Positions 16,164 to 24,954 of a DNA stretch of 37,843 nt are shown here, one piece after another. The stretch comes from a virus: positions 1 through 37,843 of the IMG/VR virus record IMGVR_UViG_3300025646_000133; one strand, 5' to 3'. The position numbers and the translations under genes were made by a program. The stretch's first letter is position 1, and each line of letters opens with the position of its first letter. The notes beneath the pieces are model-generated. The model was not told the origin of the DNA, did no database searches, and saw only the letters and a program-made list of their open reading frames with translations.

Positions 16164-16895
16164 TTAAATTTTTCTTATTAGGTTTAGTGAAAAACTTGAA
16201 TTATCATGTATCAAGTAAGGTTGAGTTCCAAACTTTGTGGTGATAACACCGTTTTCAAATTTATAGTAAGTTTCATCCAACTCGGCGGTTGAAAAAAAGT
16301 ATTCCGAGTTCAGATCCTTACTGAGGTTATTTTCTTTCAAATTATAATATTGCCATACTCCTTGATCGTCCCAAAAATCTATGTTTGAATTCAAACAAAT
16401 CAATTCAAGTTCTTTAAGTATTTGATAAAATCGGTTTGTATTTGATATAACAGCCCCTGAATTCACATAAAAGAATTCTTTTTGTGGTAGTTTGGTTTCA
16501 AACCAATTGGATACTGAGTCAAGATAAGGCCAACAATTTTTTTCGGTTGATATTACTATTTTCTTCCCACTTTGATGAAAATTATCAAATAATTCTTTAC
16601 TACTTCTTGCAAACTTAGTGTCAGAATAATCAATATGTAATAAGTTGTCGTATTTCCCTAAAATTTTATCCTCGATGAATTTTCTCAATCTAAAAATTTT
16701 ACCAAAGACTAGATCTTTTCTTTTACTAACACCGACATCAGTAATATTTGAGAAATCAAATGGATTGAAATCGTTACTAAAATTCAAATAAAAATCTTCA
16801 TCATCGATATCATAAGCAAAACGTGATTTACATTCACTCTTTGATGGCTCCTGACATCCAAGACAGTAGTATGTAGAAATTATTGCGTTTTTCAT
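16164..16895 (-). CDS. Glycosyltransferase, lysyl-hydroxylase (PLOD)-type GT domain
   Basis: 243 residues. Key elements are KYDNLLHIDYSDTKFA (about 82-97), where D90 and D93 sit like the metal-binding DxxD of collagen galactosyl/glucosyltransferases; KIVISTEKNCWPY; FYVNSGAVISN; and DDQGVWQYY, with a late PYLIHDNS histidine. This order matches the GT domain of multifunctional lysyl hydroxylases and mimivirus L230, which glycosylate hydroxylysine on collagen. The acceptor here need not be collagen. The start overlaps the end of the paralogous upstream gene by 4 nt (ATGA). Family identity was made by motif order, not alignment. Confidence 0.65.
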   Translation of the reverse strand: MKNAIISTYYCLGCQEPSKSECKSRFAYDIDDEDFYLNFSNDFNPFDFSNITDVGVSKRKDLVFGKIFRLRKFIEDKILGKYDNLLHIDYSDTKFARSSKELFDNFHQSGKKIVISTEKNCWPYLDSVSNWFETKLPQKEFFYVNSGAVISNTNRFYQILKELELICLNSNIDFWDDQGVWQYYNLKENNLSKDLNSEYFFSTAELDETYYKFENGVITTKFGTQPYLIHDNSSFSLNLIRKI

Positions 16896-17629
16896 ATTAA
16901 GTTATACCTTTCAATTATTCTTGGACTTCCATAATTCCAACCATTATCATGAATAAAAAATGGAAATGAATTTGTGGGAATGTATTGTACTTTTCCATCA
17001 TTGATTTTATACCACTCCGCACTTGTCAAATAAGTACTTACAAATATATTACGACTAGTATCCAAAGTAATTTTTGGAAAAAATTCATTTATATAATAAT
17101 AGATGAATACACCTTGATCTCCACCAAATGTTTTATATTCAATTGGAAAAACGTGTTCAATAACAGATTCCAAAAAATCTGAATACAAATTTTTCTCACT
17201 CATCTGAAGCCCTGCATTCAAGAAATTAGATTTATCTAAGTTTTCTTGAGGGTATGTGTTTATGGGTTTCCAACTTGAAATATCATTAGGGTATTGATGT
17301 CTTTCGGCTGAGAAAATAATCCCACCTGTATACTCAATATCATTTATGTTTCCAACGCAAACTACATCAGTCGTGTCAGAGAAAATAAATACATCATCAT
17401 CAATAGACTTTAGTCGGTCAGATAACAAAAAAATTCTATATAATAAAAATTCATATTGATACCCAAACTTGGAATGAAACTCTTTTTCTAATTCCTCGTA
17501 ATTTGTTCGATTGTAATGAATATTGATAAAATCTTTCTCATTATTGTGTTTAATAAAACTTCTATAGAGGATTGTTTCTTCTATATGAGATTCATTCCCG
17601 TATGACCAAGTGACACTTATTAGTTTCAT
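16892..17629 (-). CDS. Glycosyltransferase, PLOD-type GT domain, paralogue of its neighbour
   Basis: 245 residues with the same layout as the next gene downstream: LISVTWSYGNESHIEETILY, KSIDDDVFIFSDTTDVVCVG (D-rich metal site, DTTD), GGIIFSAERHQYPN, FLNAGLQMSE, FGGDQGVFIYYYI and FPFFIHDNGWNYG. The DTTD, NAGLQ, GGDQ and HDNG steps match the ordered motifs of lysyl-hydroxylase GT domains more closely than those of the neighbour do. The pair probably arose by tandem duplication and may add successive sugars. It is 3 nt from the GT25 gene upstream. Confidence 0.7.
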   Translation of the reverse strand: MKLISVTWSYGNESHIEETILYRSFIKHNNEKDFINIHYNRTNYEELEKEFHSKFGYQYEFLLYRIFLLSDRLKSIDDDVFIFSDTTDVVCVGNINDIEYTGGIIFSAERHQYPNDISSWKPINTYPQENLDKSNFLNAGLQMSEKNLYSDFLESVIEHVFPIEYKTFGGDQGVFIYYYINEFFPKITLDTSRNIFVSTYLTSAEWYKINDGKVQYIPTNSFPFFIHDNGWNYGSPRIIERYNLI

Positions 17630-17632
17630 ATA

Positions 17633-18343
17633 TTACCACTTAGGAAATGATCTGATTATATATTCTTCCCAATGAGTTTCATAATGCCATAAATTACTAT
17701 ATGAAGAATATTGTGTTGTTAGTGATTTTTCATAACAAAGAGCGGTGAAATGTCTTTCTAAGACATCCAAAGGTTGATCCAAATTATAAAAATTCACACT
17801 GCTTGGGTTGGAAACCACATTGTATCCATAAACGCTCAGAGTTAACAATTCATCAATCGGAACGTTATTGTGATTATCATGTGGATATATTGGATATTTT
17901 TCCAAAATGTGCTTTGCAAAATCTTTTTTTATTAGATAAGATTGAGCATGAGAAACCGAAGATACTTCGTAACAATTATTTTCTCTTAATAATGGTGTCC
18001 TTCTGTTTCTACAACCTAACCAAAACAAATCCCATTCAGTTTTGTTTATATTATCAAAAATCTCGTTTGACTCCTCTATTAAAAAATCCAAAAACAAACA
18101 ATCATCTTCCAAAACTAACAAAGTTTCATGGTCGGAATCTACCAATCTTTGTAATAAGTCAAAATGACTTCTTTTACAATTTGTAGGCCCGGAATCTGTG
18201 CTTTTGTTCGCTGATACCCTTTCCACACCTTCTATCTTGAATTTAGAAAGTTGTGATTCTAATTTTTCACGTCTATCCGTTCTTTCATCTAAATTGATGA
18301 AATAACCAATGTCGGCAATTTTTTTACCATCAAACGTGACCAT
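17633..18343 (-). CDS. GT25-family glycosyltransferase
   Basis: 236 residues. IGYFINLDERTDRREKLESQ (residues 12-31) is the hallmark opening of GT25 LPS and collagen beta-galactosyltransferases. VERVSANKS and CKRSHFDLLQRL (56-67) follow, then LLVLEDDCLF with E79-D80-D81 as metal site. ASHAQSYLIKKDFAKHIL and PIDELLTLSVYG correspond to the later acceptor-side motifs. The catalytic set looks intact. It lies 2 nt after the GT60 gene, second in the six-gene operon. GT25 enzymes commonly use UDP-galactose, though this cannot be told from sequence here. Confidence 0.85.
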   Translation of the reverse strand: MVTFDGKKIADIGYFINLDERTDRREKLESQLSKFKIEGVERVSANKSTDSGPTNCKRSHFDLLQRLVDSDHETLLVLEDDCLFLDFLIEESNEIFDNINKTEWDLFWLGCRNRRTPLLRENNCYEVSSVSHAQSYLIKKDFAKHILEKYPIYPHDNHNNVPIDELLTLSVYGYNVVSNPSSVNFYNLDQPLDVLERHFTALCYEKSLTTQYSSYSNLWHYETHWEEYIIRSFPKW

Positions 18344-18345
18344 TA

Positions 18346-19593
18346 TTATAAATTACCTGTAATTCTCTCACACCATCCCTTAGATGTTGAGAATGGCCAA
18401 ACAACCCAATATGCTGGTTTGCTTTCCGTTTGGAATTCTCTCCACACTTTTCCGTAACCATCAGGGTCATTCATAATACGTTGAATTTCATTAATATCGG
18501 CATCTTTTCTGAAGAGAGTCTCATCATTTGCCCCGTGGAAAGCCACAACCCAAAATTCATAGTCTTTTTCTGGTACCGAAGAATAATTTATGTCAATGCA
18601 ATGTTTGAAAACAGATGCAAAGTTTTTCTTCCACTCATCTTCTGTCTCATAATTGTAGGGGTTCGGTGGATAATTTTTATCTAAGGTGTATTGTTGTACC
18701 GCTCTTTTTTCAAACAATAACCCAGCATACTTTTCATAGTCTCTTAGACTTCTTTCAGGTCCGAAACCAAATAATGCATCGTGACCTTCTTGTTCAAGAC
18801 CATCCATTCCAAATAATTTTCTATTGAGTAGGTGGGACTTATTGTTTCTATCAACCCATTTCTTATCATCATCCCATTGTTTGGTTCTACCTTTTCTTGT
18901 ATATTCGTGCCAAATGAGGACTTTGTGTGGGTGGAACAAGTCGTATCCCCATGTGTATGCTCGTGCGGAGATAGAAATTTCTTCCCCATGGAAGTAATAT
19001 TCAGGATTGTGTTGTACCTCACGTGAGAATTGACCCAAAGTAAAAGCATAGTGAGCCGAATAAAATCTTGCCGGTACAGGTTGTTTCATATCTCTCCAAC
19101 CAGGAATTGTCTCAGGTAGGAAAAATACCGCACCCTCAGGAATAAATCTGTCGAAAACCATTCTCCAAGGTTCTTGAACTCTTCCTTGTGGATCGTTATC
19201 AGGATCAAATGATGAAACATAACCAGTCAAAAGTGGTTTTTTGTGACCTTTTTTCTGAAGTTGTTTGACCATCTTAATCATCTCGTCATCCCAATTAGGT
19301 GCAAATCTCATATGAGAATCAATTTGAAGGGTATATTCTTCATCTTGATACAATTGTTGGACTAAATTCCTTGCCCAACATACACCCTCAGCTTCTTCGT
19401 GAGGAATATTTAAAATTCTGAAACGACTATCGTTTTCAAATTCTGACAAATCATCAAATTTATCGTCTGGATGAAATTGTCGTGCAACACCAATTCTAAG
19501 ATTTTTTGGTCTTTTGGCGTTTTCTAACATGTTTTTGATTGTAGGGATTAGCTGTGGGTCCCTATAAGAAGCGATTTGAACAAAAATTTTCAT
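18346..19593 (-). CDS. GT60-like polypeptide N-acetylglucosaminyltransferase
   Basis: 415 residues. It opens FVQIASYRDPQLIPTIKNML (4-23), then RPKNLRIGVARQF, GVCWARNLVQQLY and YTLQIDSHMRFAPNWD with the DSH site at 92-94. PARFYSAHYAFTLG and YYFHGEEISISARAYTWGYD follow. These are the conserved blocks of the GlcNAc family (Dictyostelium Skp1 GlcNAc-transferase type), which attaches GlcNAc to hydroxyl groups of proteins. The C-terminal 90 residues are a separate beta-rich domain (EFWVVAFHGAN). It is the first gene of the operon and sits directly downstream of the Thr/Pro-rich fibre genes, making those linkers attractive acceptors. A TAnnTTTG-like box lies upstream in place of a TATTTAT element. 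Confidence 0.85.
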   Translation of the reverse strand: MKIFVQIASYRDPQLIPTIKNMLENAKRPKNLRIGVARQFHPDDKFDDLSEFENDSRFRILNIPHEEAEGVCWARNLVQQLYQDEEYTLQIDSHMRFAPNWDDEMIKMVKQLQKKGHKKPLLTGYVSSFDPDNDPQGRVQEPWRMVFDRFIPEGAVFFLPETIPGWRDMKQPVPARFYSAHYAFTLGQFSREVQHNPEYYFHGEEISISARAYTWGYDLFHPHKVLIWHEYTRKGRTKQWDDDKKWVDRNNKSHLLNRKLFGMDGLEQEGHDALFGFGPERSLRDYEKYAGLLFEKRAVQQYTLDKNYPPNPYNYETEDEWKKNFASVFKHCIDINYSSVPEKDYEFWVVAFHGANDETLFRKDADINEIQRIMNDPDGYGKVWREFQTESKPAYWVVWPFSTSKGWCERITGNL

Positions 19594-19605
19594 GAAGTTT
19601 TTTTA

Positions 19606-19613
19606 CAAACCTA
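19606..19613 (-). promoter_or_regulatory. TAnnTTTG-like box before GT60 gene
   Basis: TAGGTTTG on the - strand, 20 nt (start to start) before ATG 19593. It fits the -7 element TAnnTTTG described for Bacteroidota housekeeping promoters; no clear TTG at -33 was found. Chance is possible in AT-rich sequence. Confidence 0.25.
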
Positions 19614-19643
19614 CACAAAAACAAGAAAAATTAAACAGAATGA

Positions 19644-20243
19644 TTAAATTAAATTCCTGTAAGTTCTCTGTATAAAATAAATTACGTCAAAAATTAATAC
19701 GTCAGCACCTGTGCAAGTTATAGTCCATTGATTTCCATTAGTAACAAAATCTTCATCACCATAAAAATGAAAACTAAGGTAAAAATTTTGTGGTGTATCA
19801 TTACCTTTTGCGAACAAGAAAGTATTTGAAACTCTATCATATGGTGTGGGTCCTATACCCGAAAGTGAAATATCAAAATGTGCTTGTGAAACGTTACTAC
19901 TTTGAGCTTTGAAAACTACAACCATACTGTATACATCACCAACGTTTTGCATTTGTATTTTTTGTGTCGTAGGGTCGTAGAACGCTTTTGTAGAATTCAT
20001 AAAAGTTTCGATAGTAGTTGCACCATTGTTCGGTAAGACTATTGAGGCAGTATCGGCGGTAACTGTAAGGGGAGATCCTGAAGTATATTGCCCATCATCA
20101 TATCTTGCCCATCCACCACCAAAATTAATATTCATATCACTAAACGTTGTATGATATGTCACACCCGAAGCCTGAACTGGTATAAGGGTATCCCCTGAGA
20201 AAGTTGATATAAGTGGTAATTGACCTATGGTTTTAGTTGCCAT
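19644..20243 (-). CDS. Fibre/whisker-type structural protein
   Basis: 199 residues. The N-terminus (ATKTIGQLPLISTFSGDTL, then IPVQASGVTYHT) is a common opening of phage fibre and whisker proteins, an assembly helix-turn that binds the tail. A Gly-rich turn (NFGGGWARYDDGQ) leads into a beta-sandwich with many Thr, Ser and aromatic residues to the end (FDVIYFIQRTYRNLI). There is no Thr/Pro linker. The receptor or partner is unknown. It has its own TATTTAT element and follows the 795-residue fibre gene by 27 nt. The virion role is likely, the precise part uncertain. Confidence 0.6.
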   Translation of the reverse strand: MATKTIGQLPLISTFSGDTLIPVQASGVTYHTTFSDMNINFGGGWARYDDGQYTSGSPLTVTADTASIVLPNNGATTIETFMNSTKAFYDPTTQKIQMQNVGDVYSMVVVFKAQSSNVSQAHFDISLSGIGPTPYDRVSNTFLFAKGNDTPQNFYLSFHFYGDEDFVTNGNQWTITCTGADVLIFDVIYFIQRTYRNLI

Positions 20244-20256
20244 GAATTTTTATTTT

Positions 20257-20263
20257 ATAAATA
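20257..20263 (-). promoter_or_regulatory. TATTTAT element before whisker-type gene
   Basis: CTATTTATAAAAT on the - strand, 20 nt before the ATG at 20243, in the 27-nt gap after the mucin-like fibre gene. Confidence 0.5.
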
Positions 20264-20270
20264 GTTTATT

Positions 20271-22658
20271 TTATAATAAGGGTATTGCCCATTTGTTGGA
20301 TAGATATGATTCAATCGCATTGAGTTCAGAACTCGAGAGTGCTCGGCTATAAACCAAAACATCAAACAAAAATCCATTGTAAAAGAATTGAGTGGATCCT
20401 GCAGTTGCCGATGTATACGAAACTCCCAAAAATAAATAAGTCAAATTAATCGCGGTTGTAGTTCCTACATTGGTGATGTAATTTAAAGTCTGTCCTGACC
20501 CATCGATTCTAAATTGTAATTTATCCTGATTAGAAACCCCAGTACCGCTAAATACATAACTCAAAATATGTGGATTTGTGTCAACAACACCACCAGTTGC
20601 AAAACCACCACCAACAGCAACATTATAGGTAGAACCACTTTGTCTTATATAGGAAGCATTCAAACCCGTATTTCCGTCAATACCACCCTGAATGTACTGA
20701 CTTGTTGCAGAACTATTCAATGATTTGGCAACCAATATGATTGTTTGTCCTGATTTAGATTGTAAATCAGTCAATGGATTGACACTAAGTCCGTCGGTAG
20801 TTCCATTGAAGTACGTACCTCCCAATCCATTTTGAACATTTGACCACCATTCAGGAGATGGTGTTGCACCACCACCTATGGGGTTTGCATTATGTGCTGA
20901 AGATGACGAATCCACCCATTGAGTAAATGTATCACCACTGTTGGCAGTTGGGATATAAAACGTAGGAAGATCTCCTTGGAAATATATTTCAAGTGTTGGG
21001 TCAACAGGGACAATTGCGTTGGTTGATGATGGTGTAATCGTCGGTGTAACCGTAGGGGTTCGTGTTGGAGTTTCTGATGTTGTTGGTGTAGGTGTGATAC
21101 ATAAATTATCAACAACAATCAAATCACCATTGTCATCAACTATGAAATTACCCAAATCGTCAACCAAATAAACAAAACAATCGATAGTTGGTGTTATAGA
21201 TGGTGTTGGTGTATTTGTGGGTGTTTCACTAATAGTTGGCGTAGGAGTTAGGGTTGGCGTTTCACTAATAGTTGGCGTAGGAGTTAGGGTTGGCGTTTCA
21301 CTAATAGTTGGTGTAGGAGTTTGTGTAGGTGTTTCACTAATAGTTGGTGTTGGGGTCTGAGTCGAAGTTTCAGTAATTGTTGGTGTAGGAGTTAAAGTTG
21401 GCGTTTCAGATGGGGTTTGTGTTACCGTTTCTGTAGGCGTTACAGTCGGAGTCAATGTTGACGTTGGAGTTGGAGTTTCTGTCAAAGTTGAAGTTGGGGT
21501 AAGCGTAGGTGTTTCAGAAATTGTAGGTGTAGGAGTCTGAGTTGGCGTCTCAGAAATTGTAGGCGTAGGTGTCTGAGTTGGAGTTTCAGAAATTGTTGGT
21601 GTAGGAGTCTGAGTTGGAGTTTCAGAAATTGTTGGCGTAGGAGTAGGAGTATCACTTTGAGTAGGAGTTTGTGTCGGATCACTAGTAGGTGTTATAGTTG
21701 GTGTGGGAGTTTGTGACTCTGTAATAGTTGGAGTTAGTGTCGATGTTGGTGTTTGGGTAGGAGTTTCAGAAATAGTTGGGGTAGGTGTTTGCGTAGGAGT
21801 TTCAGAAATAGTTGGGGTAAGACTTGATGTTGGTGTCACCGATAATGTAGGTGTAGGAGTCTGTGTTGGTGTTTCAGACATGGTTATACTAGGAGTGACA
21901 GTAGGCGTCAACGTAGAAGTTGGAGTAACCGAAGGTGTTAGACTTTCAGTTATTGTTGGGGTTGGTGTTAGAGTAGGAGTCTGAGTTGGAGTCTGAGTTT
22001 GACTTTCAGTAATTGTCGGTGTTACTGTAGGAGTATTTGTAGGTGTCTGTGTTGGTGTCTCAGTAATAGTTGGAGTTGGAGTTGGGGTTGCTGATGCAAA
22101 AATTGGTGTCGCATCCAACACAAATCCTGATGGATTTACATCAAAAAATTCAAATTCCGTATTTCTTACAACATTATCAAAACTTTTTCCACTTAAAACT
22201 ACCTGTGTGGTACCACTTGTAGACCCTGACAAAAATTCATAATTGGTAACAATGTATTCCGTAATGTTTGGCTCAAATGATAATTTTTGAACTAACCCAA
22301 ATGAAACATCACCTGAAAATACTTTCTCCAAACTAGCAACATAATCTATGACAACCGAACCTGGGTTGATGTATGAATACACAACACCGTTATCAGGTGA
22401 TGGTGATGGCGTCATTGTCGGTGTTGGAGTTGGTGTGGGTGATGGGTTAGGTTGTCCGATTACAACTAAACACGTTTCACTGGTTGATGAAAAATAAATG
22501 AAATACAATCCTTGTACAACACCATCTTCAGGTGAATATACAAATGGTAGTGTTTGAAAACCTAAATCGATGACTTGATCTGAAAAATTTTTAAATAAAA
22601 CTTTACCAGTTTGTCCGTTGAAATTATCACTACTTATTAGAACCCCTAACTGACTCAT
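20271..22658 (-). CDS. Mucin-like fibre protein with LamG-type C-terminal domain
   Basis: 795 residues. Residues 1-70 form a beta-rich anchor, with a short Pro/Thr linker at 71-88 and a beta domain at 90-190. Residues 191 to about 490 are an almost pure Thr/Pro/Ser tract built from 12-residue units such as ISETPTQTPTPT. A 28-residue insert bounded by two Cys (DCFVYLVDDLGNFIVDDNGD...) holds a doubled DD(L/N)G(N/D) step. A second Thr/Pro tract leads to a jelly-roll domain from about 550, with FNGTTDGLSVNPLTDLQS, FFYNGFLFDVLVYSRALSS and SELNAIESYLSNKWAIPLL, the LamG/concanavalin-like end. That domain probably binds a sugar or host receptor. The linker resembles secreted mucin stalks and could be O-glycosylated. 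It is preceded by 1 nt by the protease-fibre gene. Confidence 0.85.
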   Translation of the reverse strand: MSQLGVLISSDNFNGQTGKVLFKNFSDQVIDLGFQTLPFVYSPEDGVVQGLYFIYFSSTSETCLVVIGQPNPSPTPTPTPTMTPSPSPDNGVVYSYINPGSVVIDYVASLEKVFSGDVSFGLVQKLSFEPNITEYIVTNYEFLSGSTSGTTQVVLSGKSFDNVVRNTEFEFFDVNPSGFVLDATPIFASATPTPTPTITETPTQTPTNTPTVTPTITESQTQTPTQTPTLTPTPTITESLTPSVTPTSTLTPTVTPSITMSETPTQTPTPTLSVTPTSSLTPTISETPTQTPTPTISETPTQTPTSTLTPTITESQTPTPTITPTSDPTQTPTQSDTPTPTPTISETPTQTPTPTISETPTQTPTPTISETPTQTPTPTISETPTLTPTSTLTETPTPTSTLTPTVTPTETVTQTPSETPTLTPTPTITETSTQTPTPTISETPTQTPTPTISETPTLTPTPTISETPTLTPTPTISETPTNTPTPSITPTIDCFVYLVDDLGNFIVDDNGDLIVVDNLCITPTPTTSETPTRTPTVTPTITPSSTNAIVPVDPTLEIYFQGDLPTFYIPTANSGDTFTQWVDSSSSAHNANPIGGGATPSPEWWSNVQNGLGGTYFNGTTDGLSVNPLTDLQSKSGQTIILVAKSLNSSATSQYIQGGIDGNTGLNASYIRQSGSTYNVAVGGGFATGGVVDTNPHILSYVFSGTGVSNQDKLQFRIDGSGQTLNYITNVGTTTAINLTYLFLGVSYTSATAGSTQFFYNGFLFDVLVYSRALSSSELNAIESYLSNKWAIPLL
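21187..22088 (-). repeat. 36-bp minisatellite encoding Thr/Pro linker
   Basis: The linker of the 795-residue fibre is made of tandem 36-bp units (12 codons). Two successive units, 21223-21258 and 21259-21294, are identical; two more (21295-21330, 21331-21366) differ at a few sites. A second block starts at 21511 with four near-identical 36-bp units. The + strand is almost free of C. Such arrays can gain or lose units by slippage without shifting the frame. Confidence 0.9.
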
Positions 22659-22659
22659 A

Positions 22660-24954
22660 CTATAAAATACTATTGAATTGTACGTTGATCACATCGTTAT
22701 TATTTCTTGCAAAATCAAATGTTTGTGTGACGTTGGAACCCGACGGGTTAGGACCGCTAGTGACCGTACCAATCGGGAAACCATTTTTTGTTATTGTGAT
22801 TTGGGTTCTGTATCCAGTAACTCCTGGAATACCACTAGGGACAAAGGCGGTAACCTCTATTGCACCCCTCGTACAGTTATCTGCAATACCCAAACTACCC
22901 CCAACAGTGACTGAAGTATTTCCGGTTGCTTTAGTAGCACTTCCCTGTGGACTGTACAACTGTGTACCATTCCAGTATCCAATAGTTGCAGTCCCTTTTG
23001 AATATGAATTGGCATTAGGAGTATCTAAAACATTTGCAGTAATGGATGTTCCAGATACACCTAAACAACACTCACACTCAGGAAATAAATAACCAGTAAA
23101 TGGTGTAATACTCAAAGCACATACCGTGAACGCATAAAATGCCGGATAACTAACCACATCAACAGTCCCGTCACAATTAACAATTGTGTAAGTTTCAGGT
23201 GACATTGAATACTGATGATATGTAGAACAACACGGTGGTGTTGATGACGGTGTTGGTGTATTTGTTGGCGTCTGTGTTGGAGTAAAATCGGGTGTTGTAC
23301 TCGGAGTTGGTGTCGGAGTCAAAGTCGATGACGGAGTTTGAGTAACAGTTGGTGTAGGTGTGGGTGTTGATGTTATAGGTATGATACAATCACAATCACC
23401 TTGACTAATAATTTGAACATCACAACTCAACGATGATGGAATGATGGTTATAGTATTTGGTCTTGCGCATATTGTGGTTAGGGAATTTGGCGCAAATTGT
23501 TGAGTTTGTAGATTATCGGCACAATCAATGTAGGACAATGTGACACCACTACATTCATAATAACTTACATCTATAACAAAACTACGACAACAATCTTCAG
23601 GAATTCCCGAAGGACTTGGTGTTAGAGTATTTGTGGGTGTTGGGGTTGGAGAAACCCCAGGCTCGGAACTTGGTGCTGGTGTATTTGTAATTGTAGGTGT
23701 TGGTGTAGGTGTAGAACTCACGGTAGGACAATCTACCAATCCTGCCTGCCAATACGTATTACCACCTATAGTAATGGTATTTTGATTACTTCGTCCAACG
23801 ACCAAGTGTATTTGTGTATTTCCGGTATCTGACCAGCAGGCTGTTTGTCCAGTATATGGTGAAACATTCAGAGCCGAAACAATAGCATCGATTGGTATGT
23901 AATACCCATAGTACATACTTCCCGCAAAGGCTTGTCCCACAATTTTTCTATTACCCGAAAACTCGGCAGCCACCGCAGACCCCGAATCACCTCCATATAT
24001 GGGGTATTGACAAATGGTATTTGTTGGTGTTGTAGAAGCCGAGGCCACAAATTCAGTTACCCCATGAAAGTAAACCAGTTTACCAACACCTTGATTATTA
24101 TACCAACCAACAGGTATTACAGCATTCTTCAATGAAGGGATTAATTTCATGTCACCCTCCCCTTTTGCGCCGGTGGACCTACCTGATGAATATAGGTAGT
24201 TTTGAAAAGGTGTGATACTATTCAATTCGGAAATTGTCGCAAAGTCCATAGGACCTGTCCAACCAGTCATTCCAAATTGTTTATATGAAACAGTGTTCGA
24301 AACATCAGATTCATTCAAAGTGAAAATGGCGGTGTCCACATAGTTTGGTGAACTCTCTCTCAGAGGTAAATATTTTTTTACAATTCCCACCGCATTTGTT
24401 GCTCCTACAAGTTGGGCATTTTCCCCTGGTTGGATAACCAAATCATTAACAACATTTGTGATTGGATTTGGCAATGTTCTATCACTATCAATGAAGGGAT
24501 CGTCAATGATTACGTGAGCGTTAGTTACAGCACAAACTGAGTTTGTTTCATTATCAATTGCAACAAAACCCAAAGTGCCAACCGAGTTGAACATACTTGT
24601 TACGTTTGTAGTTGACACTCCACCTTGGATTGGCCTAATCAAACCTCTGTTACCAGGAGGTGTTGTAATCCAATCGTAAAACTGTGGTGGGCATACTTGA
24701 AATAAGTTAGGTATTTCAAACTCAATAACATCCGTTATGAATTTATGGCCGTCTCTTTCGATTTCTTTTGGAATAATATCTTCAGGTGCTAATTCTTGTA
24801 TTGGTTTTTTCTCTAAAACACCAAAGACCAAACCCAACTCATCGGTGTAAACCCCGTTTGTCTTTTTTGCACCATAACCAACCATTACAACATTGTCAGA
24901 TGTTGACTCATGAAGTTCAGCGGTGATCTTATTCAGTAATGCACTTTCTAACAT
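22660..24954 (-). CDS. Fibre protein with trypsin-like serine protease domain and Cys-rich modules
   Basis: 764 residues. After an N-terminal alpha/beta region (1-100), residues about 105-365 form a chymotrypsin-fold protease: CAVTNAHVII (H147), SPNYVDTAIF (D207) and YPIYGGDSGSAVAA (S324) supply a complete catalytic triad and the oxyanion-hole glycine. Two Thr/Pro linkers follow. Each leads into a Cys-rich module of about 60 residues that starts with CC and carries a later DC or NCDG, a (T/V)CA and a terminal C-E/D-C. The C-terminal 120 residues are a beta sandwich (TNTSVTVGGSLGIADNC region). It may cleave host surface protein, or process phage fibres. It overlaps the 1134-residue gene by 7 nt, with a heptamer inside that gene's end. 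Confidence 0.85.
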   Translation of the reverse strand: MLESALLNKITAELHESTSDNVVMVGYGAKKTNGVYTDELGLVFGVLEKKPIQELAPEDIIPKEIERDGHKFITDVIEFEIPNLFQVCPPQFYDWITTPPGNRGLIRPIQGGVSTTNVTSMFNSVGTLGFVAIDNETNSVCAVTNAHVIIDDPFIDSDRTLPNPITNVVNDLVIQPGENAQLVGATNAVGIVKKYLPLRESSPNYVDTAIFTLNESDVSNTVSYKQFGMTGWTGPMDFATISELNSITPFQNYLYSSGRSTGAKGEGDMKLIPSLKNAVIPVGWYNNQGVGKLVYFHGVTEFVASASTTPTNTICQYPIYGGDSGSAVAAEFSGNRKIVGQAFAGSMYYGYYIPIDAIVSALNVSPYTGQTACWSDTGNTQIHLVVGRSNQNTITIGGNTYWQAGLVDCPTVSSTPTPTPTITNTPAPSSEPGVSPTPTPTNTLTPSPSGIPEDCCRSFVIDVSYYECSGVTLSYIDCADNLQTQQFAPNSLTTICARPNTITIIPSSLSCDVQIISQGDCDCIIPITSTPTPTPTVTQTPSSTLTPTPTPSTTPDFTPTQTPTNTPTPSSTPPCCSTYHQYSMSPETYTIVNCDGTVDVVSYPAFYAFTVCALSITPFTGYLFPECECCLGVSGTSITANVLDTPNANSYSKGTATIGYWNGTQLYSPQGSATKATGNTSVTVGGSLGIADNCTRGAIEVTAFVPSGIPGVTGYRTQITITKNGFPIGTVTSGPNPSGSNVTQTFDFARNNNDVINVQFNSIL
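23231..23380 (-). repeat. Thr/Pro linker between Cys-rich modules
   Basis: About 50 codons of Thr, Pro and Ser (units such as TPTPTPTVTQTPSSTLTPTP) between the two Cys-rich modules of the protease fibre. A similar linker of about 45 codons at 23590-23725 joins the protease to the first module. Confidence 0.8.

Noticed and set aside
21703-21984. A long + strand frame rich in Val and Gly opposite the fibre linker
   Set aside because: It is the shadow of the 36-bp repeat; its V-G-V pattern is the complement of Thr-Pro codons and it has no start signal or neighbour support.
21187-22088. Short regular repeats as a CRISPR array
   Set aside because: Units are contiguous with no unique spacers and stay in frame within one gene.
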